The translations under genes and the position numbers were made by a program. This document shows, piece after piece, positions 18,501 to 25,481 of a stretch of 64,000 nucleotides of DNA; positions within the stretch are counted from its first letter, which is position 1, and every line of letters begins with the position of its first letter. The DNA comes from JBBWZH01 sp035544115 (GTDB lineage Bacteria; Actinomycetota; Actinomycetes; Mycobacteriales; CADCTP01). The stretch covers positions 3,658,001 to 3,722,000 of the forward strand of contig OY970235.1 of assembly GCA_963714145.1 (NCBI GenBank), in the 5' to 3' direction. The notes under the pieces were generated by a model, which saw nothing but the letters and a program-made list of their open reading frames with translations, ran no database searches and was not told the DNA's origin.

Positions 18501-19003
18501 ACGCCCAGCGTCACCCGGCCGGCCGCCGTCCCGGCGTCCGCCGGGGCGAGGCGCACCAGCAGCCCGGTGACCCCGGCCCGCTGTGCCGCGGTCGCGTCCA
18601 GCAACTGCACCTGGACGCCTGCGGGCACCGCGGCCGGAGTGGCTGTTCCGGCCGGGGCCGCTGGGCGAGCCACCCAGACCGGCAGCGAGCCGGCCCGGGC
18701 CCGGGCGCCGGCAGCGGCCGGTACCGGCACCGTGGCGACCCCCGCCGCCGGCCAGTTCACCGCCGGCCCGGTACGCAGCGCGCGCGGGTCGGCGCGCGGC
18801 ACGGCGCGGGCCGCGGGGACGACGTCGACGCCGGGGACCGGCCGGTCGTGCTGCCGGGGCGGCGGGCCGGTCAGCCGCGGCGCGGCCTGGGCCGTGGTGG
18901 CCTGCGCCAACGACAGCGGTAGTGCGATGGCGAGCCCGAGCGCGATGCCCCGGCGCCCCCGCCGCAACGGCCCCGCGGCGTCCGCCTTCAGACCTGCGCG
19001 CAC
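12236..19003 (-). CDS. RHS/YD-repeat polymorphic toxin with HINT domain and C-terminal toxin
   Basis: This protein of about 2255 residues has a signal peptide (IALGLAIALPLSLAQATTAQA) and an N-terminal beta-rich region. Many YD repeats follow (for example YDALGRTREV, YDLLGRKTGEY, YDPAGNLTKA, YDAEGRLATI). The RHS core closes with YLGAREYDPALGRFTTIDPV and NGYAYANNNPTTFSDPTGL. After a short hydrophobic linker come a HINT autoprotease and a toxin tip of about 107 residues. In this class the YD repeats form a shell around the toxin, and HINT and/or the RHS core aspartyl protease release it. GTG 19003 is chosen because GAGGGGTGGG lies just upstream; GTG 19030 would add nine residues. It follows the LamG-like gene almost without a gap and overlaps the immunity gene, so the three form one transcription unit. 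Confidence 0.9.
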   Translation of the reverse strand: MRAGLKADAAGPLRRGRRGIALGLAIALPLSLAQATTAQAAPRLTGPPPRQHDRPVPGVDVVPAARAVPRADPRALRTGPAVNWPAAGVATVPVPAAAGARARAGSLPVWVARPAAPAGTATPAAVPAGVQVQLLDATAAQRAGVTGLLVRLAPADAGTAAGRVTLGVDYSGFRHAFGGDWASRLTLHRLPECALSTPAGPGCAGVPVPTTNNVKAGQVTADVDVAAAGSVFALAAAAAGSTGDFTATSLGASAVWQVSPQTGSFSWSYPLRVPPVPSGLSPALALSYDSGSVDGATASANNQPSWVGQGWDMPASFVERKYKSCADDGHAGVGDLCWGGDNLALSLNGHATTLIHDPSGKWVPKDDDGSKVEQVFPATAVNGVDRGESWKVTTTDGTQYFFGLHQLPGWTTGKAVTNSAWFVPVYGDDSGERCFNATFANASCLQAWRWNLDYVVDPKGNALAYYYAQQRNFYDKNHAITGTQYVSGGYLARAEYGLRAGHVYEVSAPAQVSFTPADRCITAPCTLPTNPAAGSHNSNWPDVPTDQSCTSATCTGKFSPTFWTSKRLASVATAIWTGTAYQNVDVWTLSQSFTPPGDGTDPALWLDSIVHAGQAAGANIVAGTAALPAVTFQAADLVNRVDGTDTLPPMVKRRIGTIINESGGEIAVTYSTPECTTASPPTPQTNTRRCYPVNWTPPAQPEVNDWFHKYVVTDLVQRDRPGGAAIQQTHYDYLDGTAWHFADTDEITPLAKRTWSEWRGYSHVKVTAGNGGSGPPTVTEQRFYRGMDGDRNATGTVSVADSDGTAHTDSPGLEGFELEDQTFDGGTEISRQITDPSRRSTASHLVTDTSRTVNAFMVTTGTERGRVRLAAGGFRNTRVDKTYDTAGNLTQVDDQGDTSTATDDLCTRTLYASNTTKYMLAYPYQVSTVGVACSATPTFPRDAVAFTREYYDSQALGTLSGAGNLTRSESATAYSGATPSTFVTTATTAYDTVGRVTSVKDALNRTTTSSYTTRPATVPATGTITRIGLTTQTVVTNALNQVTTTTLEPSWGSPILAVDVGGRRTEATYDALGRTREVWLPGRNKPGGYEGNQQYTYAINNDGAASYVSTRSLGGNGRYLTSYELYDGFLRPRQTQTPATPPATGRVVTDTLYDSQGRAWLTNAPYYNTGAPSGTLLSVLAANIPSAQVTDFDGAGRPRLTTLWSMGVPQWATATAYGGDRVSITPPDGGTATTTVTDARGRTTQLLQYHADTPTGPADLTSYTYTSSDQLASVTDPAGNVWRYEYDLLDRKTKDDDPDTGATTMAYDNAGQLTSQTDARGQTLAFSYDLLGRKTGEYAGSTTGTQLAGWTYDTAPGGVGMPAGSTRFVGGQAYVTSILNYTRGNKGFEPDGLPYDTSVTIPAREGALAGTYEFFASYNGDGTVGSYTMPPGGGLGEETVVLDYDDLGHQVNMQGLFTRYVSAARYTERGLLAGYTLGVGATAMNLDWSRDQATDRLTRATAVPTGQPIVADLHYSYDPAGNLTKAADTPQAGGTDTQCFGYDYLRRLSEAWTPSSGDCDATPVAGALGGPAPYWTGYGYDLTGNRTAQTSHDPAGGPDAVRTSTYPAAGAPKPHGLTQVTGAGSGVGAYGYDAAGNTTSRPGPAGTQTLSYDAEGRLATITGGGQNSSVVYDADGGRLVTHDSTGSTAYLPDGMELHADTAGQVTATRYYTCGGTTIGMRTPAGVTWLATDPHGTATVSVTSAGVASVRRMDPFGNPRGAQPAWPNTRGFVGGLVDPSGLTYLGAREYDPALGRFTTIDPVIDPADPQQLNGYAYANNNPTTFSDPTGLLCTNGPDGMCHTNSGKNIPTPGVSDKQAVLGLPDLQHLQTPDQIETQNHLYVAKGRAGSQHERLIRVVKEITSIVADQLGISAGLDCILNGSISGCLQTAGALLSSAVGGLVGRFLAKYGSPWKWRAGARLVGRLWSLVRDGVDAVRGFFKARGEVTAAEAAVRRADKAASAACSFTPETRVVMADGSSKPIAAVRVGDRVAAADPKTAQPAGARTVTAVLTHPDEDLLDLTIRDHNGHTTVIHTTSNHPFYNATSRTWTPAATLNPGDRLQDLNRHTTTVAAATPHPGHATMYNLTIADLHTYYIHTPTTDTLVHNQCDLIHSRYGDGTPVYEGQQPGKITGPDPSAQGPHTVLKMDNVNSRVYKAREYDDVGNPVRDIDFTGPTFPSGRLRPNHSIPEQHLYTINDPGIGPRSGYKRGPGAPL
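12560..12994 (-). other. HINT autoprotease domain inside the RHS toxin
   Basis: This part of the RHS gene encodes about 145 residues starting CSFTPETRVVMADGSSKPIA and ending TDTLVHNQ before a Cys. The block-A Cys, the TSNHPFYNATSRTW segment with its conserved His, the GDRL loop, MYNLTI, HTYYI and the terminal VHN are standard for Hedgehog/intein (HINT) domains in secreted toxins. Cleavage after the HN would free the C-terminal tip. The codons are strongly CAC/ACC-biased, giving TGGTG-rich DNA on the plus strand. Confidence 0.8.
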
Positions 19004-19031
19004 CCGCCCACCCCTCACGATCGCCGCCACC

Positions 19032-22000
19032 TCAGATCCCGGCCTGCTGCCGGATCACGTCGTCGGACAGGACGCCCCAGTAGACGTGGACGTCGTCGAT
19101 CAGGCCGGCCCAGTAGTCGCCGTAGCTGCCGGTCACCTTGTCCCGGCCGATCTGCAGCACGCCGCTGGCATTCCACGGCTGGTCTTCGAACCCGGTCCGC
19201 CGCAACAGGCCGCCGACGTAGAGCTGCAGCCTGTTGCTCGACGCGTCGTACACCGCCGCAAGGTGTACCCAGCCGGTCGGCGGCGGGGTGACGAAGTTGG
19301 CTGGCGACTGATACTCCACCGGTACCGAGTCGGCGTTGGGCATGCCGAAGAACCACTGCACCCCGTCGGCGTCGTTGCGGTACTGCAGCACGAAGCCGCT
19401 GGTGTCGGAGCCGTCCTGGCTGAGCACGGTGTGCACCCCGGCGGTGTTGGACAGCTGCACCCAGGCGGTGACCGAGAAGCTGCGGTCCAGCCGCAGCACC
19501 GCCCGCGCGGTCGACACCGCCGGCGCGGTGCCGGTGAACGACACGGCGTTCCCGGAGCGGCCGCCGGCCGCGAACACGGCGCCGCCGGTGAGCGCGGCGG
19601 TGTAGCCGTTGGAGGACGAGTCCGCCGCGGTAGCGCCGCTGGCCTCGTCGAAGGCCCACCGGCCGACCTCCTGCCAGGCGGTGTTCACGATGCCGGCAAC
19701 CTCCGACCCGGACAGGATCCGGTCATAGACCCGGACGTCGTCCACGGCCCACGGCAGTTCGCCGCTGGGGATCGTGCCGGCGCAGGTATCGCAGCCGATC
19801 CGGACCGTCCCGGCCGCGGTGACGGCACCGGAGTACGCGACCGGCGCGCCGTCGGGGACGCCGTTGACGTAGAGCCGGAGCAGGTGCGCGGCCGAGTCGT
19901 ACACGCCGGTCAGGTGGTACCAGGTGCTGCTGACCGGCGCCGACGCCGAGACGACCGCGGCCGGTGCGGCCCCGCAGGCGGCCGTGCCGACGGCGAAGAC
20001 CCAGTGCCCGCCGCAGAAACCGAGCGCGAAGTCGCCGCCGGTGCCGGTGGTCTGGCTGGCGACCACATAGTCGAGGCTGGTGTCGGCCAGCGTCACCCAG
20101 GCCGAGACCGAGAACGGTGACTGGGTCGGCACGCTCGCGCCGGTGCTCAGGTAGCTGCCCGGGGTGCCGTCGAAGTCGACGCCGCCGTCGACCCGCCCGT
20201 TGCCCCAGCTGACGCCATCGCCGACGACGGTCGCGGCATGCCCACCGGTGCCGGTGTCGGCCGCCGTGCTTGCGTCGCCGGTCTCGTCCAGCTTCCACTG
20301 GCCGACCGGCAGCCGGGCCGGGTCGACGAAGAACCGGTAGTCGGCGTAGTCGGTGGACTGCACGCCGAACTTGTTCACGCTGCGGACGTACAGGTGGTGG
20401 ATGCCCTGCGTGGTCGGCGTCCAGGCTGGCACGGTGGCCGTGCCGGCGGCGTTCGGAGTCAGCTGGTTGTTCAGGCTGAGGGTGTCGACGCTGTACAGGA
20501 ACCTGGTGACGTCGGTCGAGCCGTTCCAGTCGAGGGCGAAGGCACCGGGGACGCCCACCCCGCCACCCCACGTGTCCGGGGCGTAGACGTCGCCGGTCAC
20601 GCCGGGCGTGTTCGGATGGGTCAGGTCGATCCGGAACTGGCACCAGCCCGACGCGGCGCTGGTCGCGGTGCCGTCGGTGACGATGACCCGCCAGTTGTAG
20701 GCGATCTGGTCGTGCAGCACCTTGTCCGGGTTGTTCGGGTCGGCCGTCTCGAACAGGCGCACCGGCGGGGTGCTGAACTGGCCCGGACCGGCCGGCCCGA
20801 CCACCTTCGACCACAGCGGCGCCGACCCGCCGTAGCGCCACAACTGGAACGTCGCCCGCAGCGACTCGACGTGGCCGCCGGGGTGGTTCTGGTCCAGGTC
20901 GGCGACGTTCGCCTTCAGCACCATCCCGGGCGCGCCGGGGTTCAGCTGCGGCGTCGCGGCGCTGCCGCCGGGGAAGTTGCCGTTGAAATAGCACAGCGGC
21001 GAGGTGGACGGCGAGCTGCCCATGGTCCCGACCGTCGGCGTGTGGTTGTAGCGCACGGTCAGCTTCACCTTGTCCGCCGCGCCGCTGAACTTCCGCCACC
21101 CCAGCCCGTCGGACTCGTTGCTCGCCTTGATCCCGAACGTGATGCCGGTGTGGTTGGCCGCCGCGGTGGCGATCCGGGTGGTGACCGGGAACTCCACCGT
21201 CCGCGCCGGGCAGGACGGGTTCTGGTCGTTGCCGTACGCACCGTCCGACTCCGCGATCAGACCACCCCAGCCCGGCTGCCGGTTCCACGTCGTCGACGCG
21301 TCGATCGCGCCGGTCACCCACACCTGCGCCTTCGTGGCGGACTTGCAGTTGGTGGCGTGCGAGGAGGACCACCACTCGTACAGCGCCAGCTTCGCGTCCG
21401 AGATCGTCGCCCCCCACAGCAGGTTGCTCAGCCCGAACCCGACGAACGAGCGCGCCAGAGTCGGCGGCTGGAAGTCCTGGAAGCCGGACGCCAGGTTCCC
21501 GGCCGGCACCGAAGTGAACGTCGTCGAGTTCGGGTGGTGGAAGTCGATCTCCTTGCGGGAGGTGTAGCCGTAGGTGGTGAAGGTGGGGTCCAGCACGACC
21601 GGGAACCGGGTGGCCGGGCTGGTCAGCATGGAGCGGTCCGGCGTCAGCGTCAGCCCGGCCGCGGTGACCGCCGCCGGCATCGGGCGCTCGGCCCGCCCGG
21701 CACCGCCGGTTGGCGCCCCGGCCCGGCCCGGCCCGACCGGAGCGCTGCCGGCCGAGTCCCACATCATCGGCTGCGGCGCCACCAGCACCGGCCGGCCGGT
21801 CTCGTCCACCGCCCGGACACCACCGCTGTCGTCGCTGCGCAGCGTCAGCCCGTGCAGGGCCACCGGGAACGTGAGCGTGGCCAGCGCGGGGTTTGCCGCA
21901 GCGGCAGCCGACTTCACCACCAACTGCTCGGCGAACCCGGCCACGTCCGCCCGCACCTGGAGGTCGACTCCCGGCAGCACCTCGGCGTACGTCGCGGTGT

Positions 22001-22445
22001 CGCCGGTCAGGGTCGGCGCCGGCAGCGCCGCCGGCCAGCCCAGCGACAGCGACCGGACACCCCTCGTCAGCCGCACCAGCGGGGCGGTGCCGCCGCCGGA
22101 CAGGGACAGCTCGACAACCGTCGCGACCGGGGCCACCGAGCCGTCCGGCCGGGCGCGCAGCGTCGTGTCGACCGGCGTCCATGATCCGTCCGCCCGCCGC
22201 ACCCGCACCGGGCCGGCGGTGACCTCGGCGGTCCAACTGCCGTCCGGGTTCGCGAAGACCTGCCGGTCCTCGGCCCGCAGCCGCACCGCCTCGACCGGCT
22301 GGCCGGACGCCCGGGCCGCTGCCGCCGCGCTGACCTCGTCCGGCGCCGAAACCGGCGGAGGGCCGGCCACCGCCGCCAGCGGTACCGGGGCCAGCACGGC
22401 CGCGACGAACAGTGACACGCAGAGCAACCGACCCCGACCGCGCAT
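19032..22445 (-). CDS. Secreted LamG/DNRLRE-type protein, partner of the RHS toxin
   Basis: The protein of about 1137 residues has a signal peptide (LLCVSLFVAAVLAPVPLAAVAG). The N-terminal region (AVRLRAEDRQVFANPDGSWT...VDTTLRARPDGS) has the repeat style of RHS-associated secreted proteins. A DNRLRE-like jelly-roll spans about 290-430 (ARSFVGFGLSNLLWGATISDAKLALYEWW). Two LamG/concanavalin-like domains follow at about 760-930 and 945-1135, each opening with (V/E)GRWxFDE or GQWKLDETGD and containing SFSVTAWV or PFSVSAWV. It is immediately upstream of the RHS gene, with 1 to 28 nt between them depending on start. It may help export, surface attachment or target binding. ATG 22445 follows a GGGGGTG; GTG 22451 is possible. 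Confidence 0.8.
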   Translation of the reverse strand: MRGRGRLLCVSLFVAAVLAPVPLAAVAGPPPVSAPDEVSAAAAARASGQPVEAVRLRAEDRQVFANPDGSWTAEVTAGPVRVRRADGSWTPVDTTLRARPDGSVAPVATVVELSLSGGGTAPLVRLTRGVRSLSLGWPAALPAPTLTGDTATYAEVLPGVDLQVRADVAGFAEQLVVKSAAAAANPALATLTFPVALHGLTLRSDDSGGVRAVDETGRPVLVAPQPMMWDSAGSAPVGPGRAGAPTGGAGRAERPMPAAVTAAGLTLTPDRSMLTSPATRFPVVLDPTFTTYGYTSRKEIDFHHPNSTTFTSVPAGNLASGFQDFQPPTLARSFVGFGLSNLLWGATISDAKLALYEWWSSSHATNCKSATKAQVWVTGAIDASTTWNRQPGWGGLIAESDGAYGNDQNPSCPARTVEFPVTTRIATAAANHTGITFGIKASNESDGLGWRKFSGAADKVKLTVRYNHTPTVGTMGSSPSTSPLCYFNGNFPGGSAATPQLNPGAPGMVLKANVADLDQNHPGGHVESLRATFQLWRYGGSAPLWSKVVGPAGPGQFSTPPVRLFETADPNNPDKVLHDQIAYNWRVIVTDGTATSAASGWCQFRIDLTHPNTPGVTGDVYAPDTWGGGVGVPGAFALDWNGSTDVTRFLYSVDTLSLNNQLTPNAAGTATVPAWTPTTQGIHHLYVRSVNKFGVQSTDYADYRFFVDPARLPVGQWKLDETGDASTAADTGTGGHAATVVGDGVSWGNGRVDGGVDFDGTPGSYLSTGASVPTQSPFSVSAWVTLADTSLDYVVASQTTGTGGDFALGFCGGHWVFAVGTAACGAAPAAVVSASAPVSSTWYHLTGVYDSAAHLLRLYVNGVPDGAPVAYSGAVTAAGTVRIGCDTCAGTIPSGELPWAVDDVRVYDRILSGSEVAGIVNTAWQEVGRWAFDEASGATAADSSSNGYTAALTGGAVFAAGGRSGNAVSFTGTAPAVSTARAVLRLDRSFSVTAWVQLSNTAGVHTVLSQDGSDTSGFVLQYRNDADGVQWFFGMPNADSVPVEYQSPANFVTPPPTGWVHLAAVYDASSNRLQLYVGGLLRRTGFEDQPWNASGVLQIGRDKVTGSYGDYWAGLIDDVHVYWGVLSDDVIRQQAGI

Positions 22446-22499
22446 GGGCACCCCCGCTCCGGACCGCCGCCTGCATCGCAGCGCGTCAAAACAGCGCGG

Positions 22500-22529
22500 A
22501 ACCTAACTGCCAGACACGATCGGGCACAA
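22500..22529 (-). promoter_or_regulatory. Candidate sigma-70-type promoter for the LamG-RHS-immunity unit
   Basis: On the minus strand TTGTGC (22529-22524) and TAGGTT (22505-22500) are separated by 18 nt. This would start transcription about 50 nt before the LamG gene. Sequence fit only. Confidence 0.3.
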
Positions 22530-22594
22530 ACCCTATTTCAGGGCTTCACTCGGACGGCAGGCGGTCATAGCGGTGCGTGCCGGCCGGCGCGCCG

Positions 22595-22960
22595 TCAGAT
22601 GGTGCAGCGGCCGGGGAGGGTGGCGCTGACCGACTGGCCGATGGCGTCGGTAATGGTGATCTTGACGGTGTAGAAGGTGGCCGGGACGCAGTTGCCGCCG
22701 GCGATGGTGATGTGGGCGACCGGGTCGGTGCGCGAACCGGAGACGTTGGAGTTGGTGCCGGATGCCCAGGCGACGGTGGCCGGGTCGGTGCCGCCGGACC
22801 AGTGCACCTCGCAGTCGATGGCGTAGGTGAACGAGAAGCAGGACCGGTAGGTGATGACCGGCGGCCCGGCGGCGGCCGCGCCGGGGGCGGCGGCGACCGT
22901 GGCGGACCCGATGGTGGCCGCCGTCGCCAGGACTGAAAGCGCTTGCACTGCTGGACGCAT
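22595..22960 (-). CDS. Small secreted four-cysteine protein (paralog 1)
   Basis: The 121-residue product has an N-terminal signal sequence (VQALSVLATAATIGSATVAAAPGAAAA). The mature part of about 90 residues carries four cysteines (SCFSF, DCEVHW, GNCVPA, GRCTI) and the segments SGGTDPATVAW and VKITITDAIGQSVS. The same pattern recurs in the genes at 44053 and 49374: C-x(7-9)-C-x(5-6)-GGT-x-P-x-x-(I/V)-x-W ... C ... V-x-(I/V)-TDA-x-G ... C. The fold is probably a disulfide-pinned beta-sandwich, Ig/PKD-like. GGAG 9 nt before ATG 22960 supports the start. It is in line with and 150 bp upstream of the LamG-RHS unit. Function unknown. Confidence 0.7.
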   Translation of the reverse strand: MRPAVQALSVLATAATIGSATVAAAPGAAAAGPPVITYRSCFSFTYAIDCEVHWSGGTDPATVAWASGTNSNVSGSRTDPVAHITIAGGNCVPATFYTVKITITDAIGQSVSATLPGRCTI

Positions 22961-23060
22961 CGAGGGCTCCTTCACTGACCGGAGAGCGGGGGAACCGTCA
23001 GCTCGCGCGAGCTTCGCCCGACGATAGCGGACAAGTAGCTGGAGCATGGCACGAACGGTC

Positions 23061-25049
23061 CTATTTGGATAGCGCCTTCGCGCCGGCCGCCTTGACCGCG
23101 GCGGAGAGCGTGGCGATGTCGTAGGCGTCGTAGTGCCGGCGGCCGTTGATGAAGAACGTGGGCGTGCCGGAGACACCGCTCAGGTCGGCCGAGTCGACGT
23201 CGTCGGCGATCCGGCCGGCGCCGCAGTTCTTCCGCAGGTCGGCGTGGAACCGGTCGGTGTCCAGGCCGAGCTCGCCGGCGTAGCGGAGCAGATCCGGAGG
23301 GCGCAGCGCGTCCTGCCGGGTGAGCAGCAGGTCGTGCATCGGCCAGAACGCGCCCTGCCGGCCGGCGGCCTCGGCGGCCTGCGCGGCCAGCTGCGCGTTC
23401 GGGTGCACGTCGGTCAGCGGCAGGTGCCGCCAGACGTACCGGACCTCGCCGTGGTCGGCGAGCAGCTCGCGGACCACCGGCTCGGCCTGCCCGCAGTACG
23501 GGCACTCGAAGTCGCCGTACTCGACCACGGTGACCGGCGCGTCCGCCGGGCCGCGCAGGTGGTCCCGGTCCGGGTCGACCGGGACGGCCAGGTCGGTGAT
23601 CACCTCGGCGGCGCCGGCCCGGACCCGGCTGCGCAGCCCGGACGGCAGCATCGCGGTCGCCCGGAAGACCAGCCAGGAGCCGACCGCCGCGATCAGCGCG
23701 GCACTCAGCACGCCCAGCTTCGCCTGCTCCAGGTCGGTGCCGCTGAACGCCAGCGTGGCGATCAGCAGCGAGACGGTGAAGCCGATGCCGGCGATCGAGC
23801 CGGCGCCGGCGATCGCGTCCCAGCCGACCGGCGGCCGCAGCCGGCCCCGGCTCAGCTTGGTGACCAGCGCCGCGGTCCCGACGATGCCGATCGGCTTGCC
23901 GGCCACGTACCCGATCAGGATGCCCAGCGTGATCGGCGAGCTGTAGGCGCTGGCCAGGAAGTCCCCGCTGATCCGCACACCGGCGTTGGACAGCGCGAAC
24001 AGCGGCACGATCAGGTAGCTGGTCCACGGGTGGAACAGCTGCTGCAGCCGGTCGTTGGGCGATATCGCGGCGGCCACGCCGACCCGGGCGGTGCGGGCCA
24101 GCTGCGGGGTGGGCTGCTCGCGGAACAGCCGGAACAGGTCGGACGCGCGCTCCAGGTCGCCGCGGGCGGCCGGGTACGCCAGCGCGAGCAGCCCGATCGC
24201 CAGCCCGAGCACCACCGGCTCGACCCCGGACTTCGCCAGCGCCACCCAGGCCGCCACGCCGAGCAGCGCGTACGGCAGCCCGGGCCGGACGCCGACCGCC
24301 CGGACCAGCAGGATCAGCGCGAAGATCCCCACCGCGATCAGCAGCGGCACCGCCGCGACCGCCGAGCTGTACGCGACCGCGATCACGGCCAGCGCGACCA
24401 GGTCGTCGGCCACCGCGACGGTCAGCACGAACACCCGCAGCCGCTCCGGGAACCGCGGCCCGACCAGCGCCAGCAGCCCGAGCGCGAACGCCGTGTCGGT
24501 CGACATCGCGGCGCCCCAGCCGTGCGCCGACGGCCGGCCGGCGTTCACCGCCAGGTAGATGCCGATCGGCACCAGCATCCCGCCGACGCCGGCCAGCACC
24601 GGCAGCGCGACCCGGCGCCGCTCGCGCAGCTCGCCCAGGTCGAACTCGCGCCGCGCCTCCAGCCCCACCACCACGAAGAACAGCGTCATCAGCCCGGCGC
24701 TGACCCACTCCCGCAGGTCCATGGCCAGGCTCGAGCCGCCCAGCCGGACGGACAGCTCGGTCTCCCAGACCCGCCGGTACGACCCGGCGTCGACGTTCAC
24801 CCAGACCAGCGCGGCCACCGTCGCGGCCAGCAACACCGCCGCGCTGCCGGTCTCGGTCCGCAGGAACTGCCGCAGCGGCGGCGCCACCGACCGCACCCAC
24901 GCGGTCTTCCCGGAGAACGGCCGGCCGGCAGCCTTGCCGACCGGAACGGCTGGCTGCGCTTCGGTCACCGGAGGATTGTCGGGCCCGACCCCGGCGATGG
25001 CGACCGAGCCGGGTGGCGCTCCGGCAGGCACTGCCGCGGGGTCGGTCAT
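23061..25049 (-). CDS. nhaA: Na+/H+ antiporter NhaA fused to a DsbA-like thioredoxin domain
   Basis: In this 662-residue protein residues 50-440 or so are a complete NhaA. It has GLMTLFFVVVGLEARREFDLGELR, STDTAFALGLLA (the Asp on helix IV), TVAVADDLVAL (the paired Asp that bind Na+ and protons) and the C-terminal GAGSIAGIGFTVSLLIA. Residues 455-662 are a DsbA/thioredoxin fold with FECPYCGQAEPVV (CPYC at about 516-519) and the cis-Pro loop SGVSGTPTFFING. The tail probably faces the cytoplasm or periplasm depending on topology, which cannot be read from sequence alone. Such fusions are known in actinobacteria. GGAGGCAGC directly before ATG 25049 fixes the start. The gene is divergent from the VapBC-like pair. 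Confidence 0.92.
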   Translation of the reverse strand: MTDPAAVPAGAPPGSVAIAGVGPDNPPVTEAQPAVPVGKAAGRPFSGKTAWVRSVAPPLRQFLRTETGSAAVLLAATVAALVWVNVDAGSYRRVWETELSVRLGGSSLAMDLREWVSAGLMTLFFVVVGLEARREFDLGELRERRRVALPVLAGVGGMLVPIGIYLAVNAGRPSAHGWGAAMSTDTAFALGLLALVGPRFPERLRVFVLTVAVADDLVALAVIAVAYSSAVAAVPLLIAVGIFALILLVRAVGVRPGLPYALLGVAAWVALAKSGVEPVVLGLAIGLLALAYPAARGDLERASDLFRLFREQPTPQLARTARVGVAAAISPNDRLQQLFHPWTSYLIVPLFALSNAGVRISGDFLASAYSSPITLGILIGYVAGKPIGIVGTAALVTKLSRGRLRPPVGWDAIAGAGSIAGIGFTVSLLIATLAFSGTDLEQAKLGVLSAALIAAVGSWLVFRATAMLPSGLRSRVRAGAAEVITDLAVPVDPDRDHLRGPADAPVTVVEYGDFECPYCGQAEPVVRELLADHGEVRYVWRHLPLTDVHPNAQLAAQAAEAAGRQGAFWPMHDLLLTRQDALRPPDLLRYAGELGLDTDRFHADLRKNCGAGRIADDVDSADLSGVSGTPTFFINGRRHYDAYDIATLSAAVKAAGAKALSK

Positions 25050-25158
25050 GCTGCCTCCACCAGCGCCGGACGGGACGATTCGGCTCGCCCGCCAAGGCTC
25101 CCCGGCGCCAGCGGCCAAACCAGGCCCACCCGCCCGATATTTCACACTCCAGCCGGAG

Positions 25159-25187
25159 TGCATAATTTGCATCATCATGCATATAAT
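25159..25187 (+). promoter_or_regulatory. AT-rich promoter with three TGCAT repeats
   Basis: In an AT-rich island of about 60 bp between nhaA and the toxin-antitoxin pair, TGCAT occurs at 25159, 25168 and 25178 (spacing 9 and 10 bp). The last copy overlaps a perfect TATAAT at 25182-25187 on the plus strand, 94 nt before the antitoxin start. Protein bound to the repeats would cover a -10 box, which suits antitoxin autorepression. nhaA could also be affected. Confidence 0.45.
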
Positions 25188-25281
25188 ACAGCCATCGCAC
25201 TCGCTCGGCGCGGCGATTGAGGTCGGAGACCGGGCCCGGAAGTGGGACCATAGACGAGGACGGAGACCCGAAGCGGTGACC

Positions 25282-25479
25282 ATGATGATGACAGAGAGCG
25301 TTGGCGACCCGGGCTCGCCGGGCAGGCACGTGCCCGTGGCTGAGTTGGCGCGCCGGCAGGGAGTACAGCCGATCCGATCGGCCGCCGATCTGGTCTGTCT
25401 CGACGTGTTCGAGTCCGATGCCGAAGTCGATGAGTTCATCGAGTTCGTCCACACCATGCGGCAGGCCGGCATCGCCTGA
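25282..25479 (+). CDS. VapB-like antitoxin of a type II toxin-antitoxin pair
   Basis: The small acidic protein of about 65 residues (HVPVAELARRQGVQPIRSAA, then DLVCLDVFESDAEVDEFIEFV) ends 2 nt before the PIN-domain toxin. The N-terminal half has a short Arg-containing putative DNA-binding segment. The C-terminal acidic helix is typical of the part that wraps and blocks the toxin. Start is ambiguous among GTG 25276 and ATG 25282, 25285 or 25288. The AT-rich repeat promoter upstream would be its autoregulatory site. Confidence 0.7.
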   Translation: MMMTESVGDPGSPGRHVPVAELARRQGVQPIRSAADLVCLDVFESDAEVDEFIEFVHTMRQAGIA

Positions 25480-25481
25480 CC

